Source: Succiniclasticum ruminis DSM 9236
Lineage (GTDB): Bacteria; Bacillota; Negativicutes; Acidaminococcales; Acidaminococcaceae
Assembly: GCF_900112895.1 (NCBI RefSeq)
Contig: NZ_FONL01000007.1
Coordinates: 1 to 64,000 of the forward strand
DNA: 64,000 nt
Direction of reading: 5' to 3'
This document shows positions 1 through 5,837 of this stretch, in pieces; position 1 is the first letter of the stretch, and every line of letters starts with the position of its first letter. A model generated the notes under the pieces. The model saw only the letters and a list, made by a program, of their open reading frames with translations, searched no databases and was not told the DNA's origin. The position numbers and the translations under genes were made by a program.

Positions 1-23
1 CAATTTATAAAACCGGGTTCTGT

Positions 24-818
24 TCAGTTAAACGCCAGCGTCTCCCCGTCTTCAGGCATCAAATATTCCACGCCGCGCTTTGCCAGCAAGCCGCGCATTG
101 TATAACGGGTTATGGATGCATGCGCCACTGTATCCATATGGCTGATGACAATCTGCGCATCCGGTACGGTCCTGGCAACCGCTTCCACATCTTCGTCATT
201 CATGATTAACCGTCCAAAACCGACCAGTTCCGCAGCGCAGGCGTTCAATACCACCACATCCGGCGTAAAAGTCTGCAGCGTCTTTTTTATTTCTGTAGTC
301 CAGATCGTATCCCCTGCAACATACAGTGTCTTTTCCTGTTTTGCCTGAAATAAAACACCGCATGCTTCTCCGCAGGGTTCTATCACGCCATGCAACGCCG
401 GTGTCCGGGTGATTGAAACATCACCGCAGGCATACGCGGTTTCCCCTAACACAAGGACCTGTTCAAAGCCGGATGCACGGAACACCTTGCCGTCTGTTTC
501 ATTCTGCACCAAAACAGGCACCGTTTTGTCCAACAATCCTCCTACCGTGCCATCCGGCGCCATGTCAACATGGTCAGGATGAATATGCGTTACAATATAA
601 TAGTCTACGCCTTTCAGTATTTCCTCTACCGGTTCAGGCAGCGCGCACATTGGCATCGGTATCCCTTCTTTCGCTGTATCCGGAACATGAAACGGATGAT
701 TCGGGATATCCAAAAAACATCCCATCCGTCCTTTTTCCAAAAGCCAGGGATCTATCAGAAACGTCTTGCCTGCATATAAAACGCGAATCGTTGCATTGCG
801 AATCTGTTTGATTTCCAT
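24..818 (-). CDS. MBL-fold metal-dependent hydrolase (UlaG-like)
   Basis: A 264-residue protein of the metallo-beta-lactamase fold. The metal-binding signature HIHPDH is at residues 78-83, with a later GDT motif near 169 and a further His in the stretch VISHMD near 227, the order expected for this fold. The short N-terminal strand followed by FLIDPW resembles UlaG-type lactonase/hydrolase proteins. The substrate cannot be read from the sequence. The ATG at 818 is preceded by a GGAGGTG ribosome site 5 bases upstream, so the start is secure. A TATAAT-like box sits at 843-848 on the same strand, overlapping the edge of a hairpin. It is not clear whether this gene belongs to the neighbouring mobile element or to the chromosome. 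Confidence 0.85.
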   Translation of the reverse strand: MEIKQIRNATIRVLYAGKTFLIDPWLLEKGRMGCFLDIPNHPFHVPDTAKEGIPMPMCALPEPVEEILKGVDYYIVTHIHPDHVDMAPDGTVGGLLDKTVPVLVQNETDGKVFRASGFEQVLVLGETAYACGDVSITRTPALHGVIEPCGEACGVLFQAKQEKTLYVAGDTIWTTEIKKTLQTFTPDVVVLNACAAELVGFGRLIMNDEDVEAVARTVPDAQIVISHMDTVAHASITRYTMRGLLAKRGVEYLMPEDGETLAFN

Positions 819-852
819 AAAGCACCTCCACCGTTTTTTTTAATTATAGCAA

Positions 853-880
853 AACAGCCGCAGAAAAATCTACGGCTGTT
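853..880. other. Small inverted repeat between hydrolase promoter and element
   Basis: The 8-base arms AACAGCCG (853-860) and CGGCTGTT (873-880) pair perfectly around a 12-base loop. On the plus strand the hairpin is followed by A residues, not T, so it is a poor plus-strand terminator. On the minus strand it lies directly upstream of the TATAAT-like box of the MBL hydrolase, so an operator or a readthrough block are both possible. Confidence 0.4.
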
Positions 881-1008
881 AAAAAAAACTTCAATTTGTC
901 TGCTTACGTCCATCCACTGTCTTTATTAATGCCAAAGAATTATAGTATAAAAAAGAAGGCCCCTGACTGATCCATGCCAGGTTTCTTCACATATTCCGAA
1001 ATGAAAAT

Positions 1009-1044
1009 CGTCAAATTCGTCAACTTCGTCAGGTTCGTCAGGCG
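1009..1044 (+). repeat. Four tandem 9-bp repeats (CGTCAxxTT), left array
   Basis: Four consecutive 9-base units starting CGTCA occur at 1009, 1018, 1027 and 1036: CGTCAAATT, CGTCAACTT, CGTCAGGTT, CGTCAGGCG. The same motif in inverted orientation forms a second four-unit array at 1488-1523. Isolated copies occur at about 1096-1106 (inverted) and 1411-1440 (direct, sharing the GCGATTTT tail). Such arrays commonly bind an integrase arm domain, an excisionase or a replication initiator. Which one applies here cannot be told from sequence alone. Confidence 0.8.
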
Positions 1045-1487
1045 ATTTTACGTATATATTTCCCAAGAAAATAAGCAAAACAATTTATTTTCCACTTGAC
1101 GAACCTAGAACTTACGTCTGGAAAAGCCCTGACGCTTAACTTGTCATCACTGTTCAAATCTTTCATGCTGTATCAGATGCAATATCCAAAACCAGTAACC
1201 CCACTCTTTTTCTTATATCATTTAGCATAACCAGTGACATTATTCCACATTCATTCCAAAAGTTCAGTACAGAACACTGCAGTTCATGAACGAATACTTT
1301 CCCATCCATATCCTCAATCACGTCCGATTCAGGCAAACTTTACGCCTGGATCTGGAAAACAGCTGCCCTTACAGATTATCTATACAGGAAGAACACCCCT
1401 TCACATATTTCGTCAGGCAATAGTTCCGTCAAGCGATTTTTAGCAAGTTTTAACTGTTTATAGCCATTTTTAACACGTTTTTTCACA
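1045..1487. other. Non-coding stretch between the two repeat arrays
   Basis: No convincing gene is seen here: the only plus-strand reading frame (1234-1443) lacks a ribosome site and looks random. The stretch contains scattered single copies of the CGTCA motif at 1096-1106 and 1411-1440. Together with the flanking arrays this looks like a regulatory or recombination region of the element. Confidence 0.5.
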
Positions 1488-1523
1488 TGACGAACCTGAC
1501 AAAGTTGACAAACCTGACATAAT
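1488..1523 (-). repeat. Four tandem 9-bp repeats, right array (inverted)
   Basis: Four 9-base units starting TGAC at 1488, 1497, 1506 and 1515: TGACGAACC, TGACAAAGT, TGACAAACC, TGACATAAT. They are the reverse complement type of the array at 1009-1044. The two arrays face each other across about 440 bases. From 1524 to 1774 no gene is seen, only a weak GGGAG/CTCCC hairpin at 1705-1730 that may end the mob transcript. Confidence 0.75.
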
Positions 1524-1774
1524 CAGCATTTCAGCACCATACAGAAGACAACCCTGGACTTCACCTTAATTAACTAAGTCTGTAGCCTTATGGGTTCCTC
1601 TGACCATCCTCACCTGAAAGTTTGGGAAAGTTCTCCTTCAAAATTGGATCAAATGCTTTTGATTACAGCATATGTATGTTGATAATCTACAACAAAAGCT
1701 TATAGGGAGCAGAGCAATAACTCCACTCCCCATTTTATCGTCTTTTATTCTGTATTACCTGAACTACCTTTGCC

Positions 1775-2410
1775 TCATGACTGGGGAATTAAATATTCAA
1801 TTCCGGTTGGATAGATGTTCCACCACTTTCTTTCTGTATCGTCATTATTAATAATCTGGTCATCATCATCTCTGCAGAACCCTTGGCCACCTCTGATTTC
1901 TCGAAGTCTGTAGCTCCTTAGAATTTCATTTAAGGTTCCAATCATACCATAAAACATCTGGTAATCGATGTTAAGCTTCTGGTAGGTATCCATACGAATC
2001 GGATTGATGATTATATGCATATGAATATTTTTTGTGTTGGTATGCACTGCATAAACCAATTGGCAATTTGTAATATCCTGTATAGCCCAGGCTACGTCCC
2101 AGAACACATCCCAACGATTAAGCCCTTCAGGGGTCATGCAATTAAGATACCTTACCAGTTCGTTGTCTTCCAATGACAATACGAAATGTTTATACTGTGA
2201 TCCACCTTCTTTTGAACAGATATTTTTGAACAACAACATGTCCATAGCTGCATGATCAGGATCTACAAACAAACCATCGTAGTCACTTACATTACCATAA
2301 TGCTTTGATGTTTGCCTAACATCGTTTCCTTTATTTAGACGTCCTCTGATGTATCTGATAACACCATCCAGTGTATATCTTGAATCCGAAATATAGTGGA
2401 AAATTGCCAT
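1775..2410 (-). CDS. mobA: MobA-type relaxase (short)
   Basis: The relaxase nicks oriT and stays covalently bound to the DNA end for conjugative transfer. The protein has 211 residues. The metal-binding relaxase motif reads HTNTKNIHMHIIIN (about residues 144-157), matching the HxxxxxxHxH...N pattern of the MOBP/Relaxase family. The N terminus is rich in Tyr (YISDSRY), where the nicking Tyr is expected. It is much shorter than usual MobA proteins, ending about 55 residues after the His motif, so it is either a minimal relaxase domain or a C-terminally lost form. It starts 4 bases after the mobC stop, and its GGAGG ribosome site lies inside the end of mobC, which implies translational coupling. 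Confidence 0.8.
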   Translation of the reverse strand: MAIFHYISDSRYTLDGVIRYIRGRLNKGNDVRQTSKHYGNVSDYDGLFVDPDHAAMDMLLFKNICSKEGGSQYKHFVLSLEDNELVRYLNCMTPEGLNRWDVFWDVAWAIQDITNCQLVYAVHTNTKNIHMHIIINPIRMDTYQKLNIDYQMFYGMIGTLNEILRSYRLREIRGGQGFCRDDDDQIINNDDTERKWWNIYPTGIEYLIPQS

Positions 2411-2414
2411 GGTG

Positions 2415-2894
2415 TTATTCCTCCTGCCCTTTGTTCTTCTTATCTTTTTCCTCTAATCTTTTTTCTTGTCGTTCGAACTTTTCCCTTTCGAAGTCTGAAA
2501 GGTAACTCTTATATAGATCCTTTTTAAACTGTTCAAAGTTTTCTTCTAAATCTTTAACATTACTCAAAATGCTTTCGATACGATCAGACTGTGACTGCCA
2601 TTCGTCAGGGTTATCCCCCATTGCATAATGGTCGCGGTTGATCTGGTTGATGGACTCACTCATTACCGCTATTTCTTTTCCAATATCGAATTTGAGCCTG
2701 GGCTGTTCAAAAGCCTTACTGATCATATACTGGGTTACTGTCAGACCATTGTTCTTGGCAAGTTTAGAGATTTCTTCATGCTGATGTTTGGTAATCCGAA
2801 GCGAAATTCTTTTATTCTTTTTGCAATTCTCATCTTTATACTTTTTTGTTTTACGAATCTGCTGAAGTTTTACATTTTCATAGAGTTGTTCCAT
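2415..2894 (-). CDS. mobC: MobC-type relaxosome accessory protein
   Basis: A 159-residue protein. Residues about 25-60 (start KRISLRITKHQHEEISKLA, then NNGLTVTQYMISKAF) read as a ribbon-helix-helix DNA-binding domain typical of plasmid MobC proteins, which help the relaxase open oriT. The C-terminal half is highly charged and likely coiled coil (EREKFERQEKRLEEKDKK). I choose the ATG at 2894 because a GGAGGT ribosome site lies at 2903-2908 with 8-base spacing. The longer frame to 2930 would place that site inside the gene. It is the first gene of a mobC-mobA unit and directly follows a hairpin that may be oriT. Confidence 0.8.
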   Translation of the reverse strand: MEQLYENVKLQQIRKTKKYKDENCKKNKRISLRITKHQHEEISKLAKNNGLTVTQYMISKAFEQPRLKFDIGKEIAVMSESINQINRDHYAMGDNPDEWQSQSDRIESILSNVKDLEENFEQFKKDLYKSYLSDFEREKFERQEKRLEEKDKKNKGQEE

Positions 2895-2941
2895 TTGTTT
2901 TGACCTCCAATAATAATAATGTGTATACATTCTCTTACTTG

Positions 2942-2984
2942 CTGATATTTCACGAGCGTCTAAAACCGCGAGTGGAAATATCAG
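2942..2984. other. Candidate oriT hairpin upstream of mobC
   Basis: Inverted repeat CTGATATTTCAC (2942-2953) and GTGGAAATATCAG (2972-2984), pairing with a single one-base bulge around an 18-base loop. It lies 48 bases upstream of the mobC start. Origins of transfer of small mobilizable elements usually consist of such an inverted repeat next to the mob genes with the nic site at or near the 3' side. The position and form fit oriT, but a nic site was not identified and an operator for MobC autoregulation is an alternative. Confidence 0.5.
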
Positions 2985-3069
2985 AATATATATACTAAAA
3001 AACGGATGTACAAAATTGTTGTACCCTTTAAGTTTTCCGGAATATAGGAAACTCCATTATGAATAGTTT

Positions 3070-3450
3070 TTGATAACCGGAAGAGTGTTCGTGCTGTGGA
3101 ACAAAGAGTATTGTGGCGTCTACACAGATATCGGTATAGCGGTCAACGACTTCATTCATGTGGGCGATATGGTTTTGATCGAGGTTGGCAACGAACTGGA
3201 AGCTGTGAAGCTCATCAACAACAAATATAAGAAGCTGATTTTCCCGCTGCTTCCGGAATTGGTAAAACCTTTACCGTTCCTGAACGGACCTATAAAGACC
3301 AACATCCTTTTCAGGATGCCTTATGCGGACATCCTTAAAAACCTGTTACTGCCGAATGAGATCCGTGCACTGAACCCGTATGTAGGAACAGATGGGCCAG
3401 ATCGCATGCCTAACAACGGTTTAATCAATGCAATCAGTGTAGATGAATAA
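3070..3450 (+). CDS. Hypothetical protein of the mobile element
   Basis: A 126-residue open frame between the divergent mob genes and the excisionase-like gene. I do not recognise a family. The N-terminal half (VFVLWNKEYCGVY, then VGDMVLIEVGN, LEAVKLINN) has the alternating pattern of small beta-barrel domains. The C-terminal half is Pro- and Leu-rich. An in-frame stop at 3064 means the frame can start only with TTG at 3070 or with GTG codons at 3085 or 3091; GGAAG at 3079-3083 would favour the GTG at 3091. The start is unsure. Position suggests a regulator or accessory factor, but that is inference. Confidence 0.55.
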   Translation: MITGRVFVLWNKEYCGVYTDIGIAVNDFIHVGDMVLIEVGNELEAVKLINNKYKKLIFPLLPELVKPLPFLNGPIKTNILFRMPYADILKNLLLPNEIRALNPYVGTDGPDRMPNNGLINAISVDE

Positions 3451-3484
3451 AAAGCGTTATTCTGATTAATACAAGGAGACAACA

Positions 3485-3706
3485 ATGAACGAAGAAAAGA
3501 ACACAAAAGATTCAACTATTAATTCCGAAGATTTGATTTACGTTGAAGACGTAATTAAAATGTTTGGCGGGAAAATCACCAAAAACATAATCTATGCGTG
3601 GATCCGCGAAAAAAAGCTGCCAGCTATGAAAGTCGGAAGACGTTTCGTGTTCTCACGTAAGCGTGTACAGGCATTTATGGCCAAAAGACTAGGACTGGCA
3701 AGTTAA
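3485..3706 (+). CDS. xis: Excisionase-like HTH DNA-binding protein
   Basis: A 73-residue protein matching the short helix-turn-helix group (HTH_17/excisionase) found beside integrases of Tn916-like and related elements. Key stretches are YVEDVIKMFGGKITKNIIYA, WIREKKLPAMKVGRRFVF, and a basic C-terminal helix (SRKRVQAFMAKR), i.e. helix-turn-helix plus wing. Its expected role is to bend attachment-site DNA and bias the integrase towards excision, or to act as an element regulator. An AAGGAGA ribosome site precedes the ATG. It lies 63 bases before the integrase start on the same strand. Confidence 0.8.
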   Translation: MNEEKNTKDSTINSEDLIYVEDVIKMFGGKITKNIIYAWIREKKLPAMKVGRRFVFSRKRVQAFMAKRLGLAS

Positions 3707-3769
3707 AACAAAAGGGGCGGCAGCAGATGTTCTGCTGTCGCCTCATTACTTAAGGAGGTAAGATAACCC

Positions 3770-5038
3770 ATGCCAGGACATAAAAAACCATTAGACCCTG
3801 ACCTGCTTGCAAATACAGGCAAATGCAAATGGCGATTGTACGTCAGCAACAAGTTCAGGGCTGACGGAAAGCCCAACAGAATAAGCCAGACTATCGGCCC
3901 CTGCTCGGAAGCGCAGGCAGACAAGAAATTGCAGGAACTGTACCTGGAATTCACAAAAAAGCCCCCGCAGAACGCAAACAGGATACGCTTTGATCAGTTC
4001 GCTGAAATCTGGTTGGAACGTCGCAGAAATGCAATCAGCCCCAACACCTTCAGCGGTTACAGGAATGCCCTTGATTCCCGTCTGATACCCTACTTCGGAC
4101 ATATACGCCTGAATAAGATATCGGCTGACATCATAACAGATTACCTTAACGATTTAAAAGCCGATGGTGAAAGGCTAGACAATCATAGCGGAGATATCGC
4201 TCCTGCAACCATCTTCTGGTATTTCCGCATACTCCGCACCATGTTCAACAAGGCAAAAGAATGGAACTATATCACCCATAACCCTATTGACGATATCCCC
4301 AAGGATAAACGTCCCAGACCTAACTACAAGGTAAAGCCCATACTGGAAGACCATCAGTTGGGTATATTGCTGCAGAAGCTGTTCGAACTGAAGGAGAACG
4401 GGACGAACGTTAAGAACCAGCTCTTCTTCTATCTTGCCCTTATCACAGGGGCACGGTCAGGCGAACTCATAGCCCTGACCTGGAATGACATTAATTTTGA
4501 TACTATGCAGATTACAATATCAAAAGATATATATACTGAACACAATCAGACACGGATCCAGAACCGTACCAAGGGTATGGAGACGCGAACCGTTTACTGT
4601 GACGACTTCTGCATAAGTCTGTTACGCAAGCATAAGACCTATCAGACGGAATGGCTTCACAGCCGCAAGATAGAAAACCCCAACCAGTATATATTCCTTA
4701 AACGCACAGTAAAAAAGAGTCGTCAACCGGAAGCGGAACTGCCCAGCAGAAGCAGTTTTCACCACTTTATGCGCAGCTTCCTGAAGAAGAACGGTCTTCC
4801 GTCAATCGATGTACATGGGTTTCGTCGTATGGCTGCCAGTTACTCCGTCAACAACCAGGTCCCCTTGACGACCGTCCAGACGATGCTTGGACATAAAAGC
4901 CTGTCCACCACAATGATCTACCTTAGAACGCTTAACGCAAGCCGCAAGGAAGGTGTGGAAGCATTGTCCAACACCTATCAGCAGTTGATGGACAGGAAAA
5001 AGGACGATAAACCGGAGGACGATTCGCCCAAACCATAA
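3770..5038 (+). CDS. int: Tyrosine recombinase / integrase
   Basis: A 422-residue site-specific recombinase that should insert and excise the element. Order of parts: N-terminal arm-type DNA-binding segment (about 1-60), SAM-like core-binding domain (about 65-175, starting RIRFDQFAEIWLERRR), catalytic domain (about 200-400). Catalytic residues visible: Arg in TGARSGELIALTW, His and Arg in DVHGFRRMAA, His in MLGHKSLSTT, and the nucleophile Tyr in TMIYLRT. A GGAGG ribosome site precedes the ATG. The gene ends 6 bases before a strong hairpin and 42 bases before the 3' end of a tRNA-Arg, the usual layout for tRNA-targeting integrases. Confidence 0.93.
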   Translation: MPGHKKPLDPDLLANTGKCKWRLYVSNKFRADGKPNRISQTIGPCSEAQADKKLQELYLEFTKKPPQNANRIRFDQFAEIWLERRRNAISPNTFSGYRNALDSRLIPYFGHIRLNKISADIITDYLNDLKADGERLDNHSGDIAPATIFWYFRILRTMFNKAKEWNYITHNPIDDIPKDKRPRPNYKVKPILEDHQLGILLQKLFELKENGTNVKNQLFFYLALITGARSGELIALTWNDINFDTMQITISKDIYTEHNQTRIQNRTKGMETRTVYCDDFCISLLRKHKTYQTEWLHSRKIENPNQYIFLKRTVKKSRQPEAELPSRSSFHHFMRSFLKKNGLPSIDVHGFRRMAASYSVNNQVPLTTVQTMLGHKSLSTTMIYLRTLNASRKEGVEALSNTYQQLMDRKKDDKPEDDSPKP

Positions 5039-5043
5039 AAAAC

Positions 5044-5079
5044 AACCCCTGACTCTTAATGAAGTCAGGGGTTTATTAT
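5044..5079. terminator. Bidirectional terminator between int and tRNA-Arg
   Basis: Perfect 10-bp stem AACCCCTGAC (5044-5053) / GTCAGGGGTT (5064-5073) with a 10-base loop, followed by T-rich sequence on the plus strand and by T-rich sequence on the minus strand. It can end both the integrase transcript and the tRNA transcript. Confidence 0.85.
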
Positions 5080-5156
5080 TGGTGATCCCGGGCAGATTCG
5101 AACTGCCGACCTTCGCCTTAGGAGGGCGCTGCTCTATCCAGCTGAGCTACGGAACC
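5080..5156 (-). tRNA. tRNA-Arg (anticodon CCU)
   Basis: A complete 77-base cloverleaf on the minus strand including an encoded CCA (5080-5082). Acceptor arms GGTTCCG and CGGGATC pair with G-U wobbles, the D stem is GCTC/GAGC, the T arm is GGCAG-TTCGAAT-CTGCC. The anticodon loop CTCCTAA gives anticodon CCU at 5120-5122, for AGG codons. The anticodon stem GCGCC/GGCGA carries one G-A mismatch at its outer pair. It lies next to the integrase, so it is the attachment-site copy of the gene, restored or supplied by the element. Confidence 0.92.
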
Positions 5157-5327
5157 TTTAAAAACGTTATTAAGTAAAGTTGCAGACAATATCAGCCATT
5201 ATCCTGCAGGAATTATCAAACTTGAAAAAGTTTCGCGAAATTTTCGCGCTTCTTATCGGACACTTTATGAGGAAGGGGGTCCAAACACGCATGAATACTA
5301 AATTTTCAAATTGGAATTTTTTCTTTG
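5157..5327. other. Junction sequence between the two tRNA-Arg copies
   Basis: About 170 bases without a credible gene. It contains a TTTCGCGAAA palindrome near 5233-5242 and A/T-rich sequence that should include the promoter of the intact tRNA. It probably is element or remnant sequence placed between the truncated and the intact tRNA copies. Confidence 0.4.
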
Positions 5328-5375
5328 GCCTACCGCTTAGGAGGCGGTCGCTCTATCCAGCTGAGCTACGGAACC
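5328..5375 (-). pseudogene. Truncated tRNA-Arg (5' part only)
   Basis: From 5375 leftwards the sequence has the full 5' acceptor strand GGTTCCG, the D arm identical to the intact tRNA-Arg, and a perfect anticodon arm ACCGC-CTCCTAA-GCGGT. It then runs into unrelated A/T-rich sequence after AGGCC. The T arm and 3' acceptor strand are missing, so no functional tRNA can fold. A TATAAT-type box (5386-5391, minus strand) sits about 10 bases upstream, so the original promoter seems intact. This looks like the ancestral chromosomal gene broken by an integration or deletion event. Confidence 0.8.
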
Positions 5376-5433
5376 ATATAAAACAATTATAAACTTTTTA
5401 CACACGCTTTTCGCGCAACACGCATAAAGAGAG

Positions 5434-5463
5434 AAAATGCCGGTTTGACGCCGGCATTTTGAT
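5434..5463. terminator. Terminator after the small unknown gene
   Basis: Perfect stem AAAATGCCGG (5434-5443) / CCGGCATTTT (5451-5460), loop of 7 bases. It lies just downstream (minus strand) of the 5466-5774 gene and is the likely end of the ppx-ppk transcript or of that gene alone. Confidence 0.85.
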
Positions 5464-5465
5464 TG

Positions 5466-5774
5466 TTACAGATTTTCAGCCATTCCGGGCGGCATGCTCC
5501 ATTCCACCCGTACATCAATGGCGACCCACATGCGGGTCAGGCAAAGCTGAAAGTTTTCCAGGCTTTCCAGCGGCTGCAGCGTCACTTCTTTAAAATCCCG
5601 GATGGTAGGTCCCACGCACACCTTAAATGTATGGGGTTCCCCCAGATACTTTTCCACAGCGGCCTTAGGGGCTTCCACTCCCAGATGCACAGCTGCGGAT
5701 TTGGTCTCCGGATCATATTCAATATATCCGTAATTTCCGTGATAGTTAATCGTCACGGTAAATTTTTCCATCAT
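5466..5774 (-). CDS. Conserved-looking small hypothetical protein
   Basis: A 102-residue protein starting MMEKFTVTINYHG. I do not recognise the family. It has strongly alternating hydrophobic residues (FTVTINYHG, YIEYDPETKSAAVHLG) that suggest a beta-rich cytosolic fold, and no signal peptide or membrane segment. The ATG at 5774 is chosen because AGGAGG lies 5-10 bases upstream. A longer TTG-started frame to 5789 would run through that site. It lies 63 bases downstream of ppk on the same strand and so may be co-transcribed with it; a role in polyphosphate metabolism would be guilt by association only. Confidence 0.7.
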   Translation of the reverse strand: MMEKFTVTINYHGNYGYIEYDPETKSAAVHLGVEAPKAAVEKYLGEPHTFKVCVGPTIRDFKEVTLQPLESLENFQLCLTRMWVAIDVRVEWSMPPGMAENL

Positions 5775-5837
5775 AGTGTCCCTCCTCAAAATTCCATATT
5801 ATTATATCAAAGAATGGGCAATTTAACAATACTTTTC

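Larger units (their letters stand above)
830..5160. mobile_element. Integrative mobilizable element next to tRNA-Arg
   Basis: A block of roughly 4.2 kb that is visibly richer in A+T than its neighbours. It holds mobA and mobC on the minus strand and, divergently, an unknown gene, an excisionase-like gene and a tyrosine integrase whose 3' end points at an intact tRNA-Arg. No conjugation (T4SS) genes, phage structural genes or replication gene are present, so the natural reading is a small mobilizable element that borrows a helper's transfer machinery. The right end is probably at the tRNA; the left end was not found. No copy of the tRNA-Arg 3' half was seen between 820 and 1770, so the left boundary is a guess and could even lie outside the window. 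Confidence 0.65.

Noticed and set aside
1234-1443. 69-residue open frame between the repeat arrays
   Set aside because: No ribosome site, no recognisable sequence, embedded in repeat-bearing non-coding DNA.
820-1770. Left attachment site (copy of the tRNA-Arg 3' end) for the mobile element
   Set aside because: I looked for the T-arm sequence on both strands and found none; a shared CCCCTGACT at 959-967 and 5046-5054 is too short to call.
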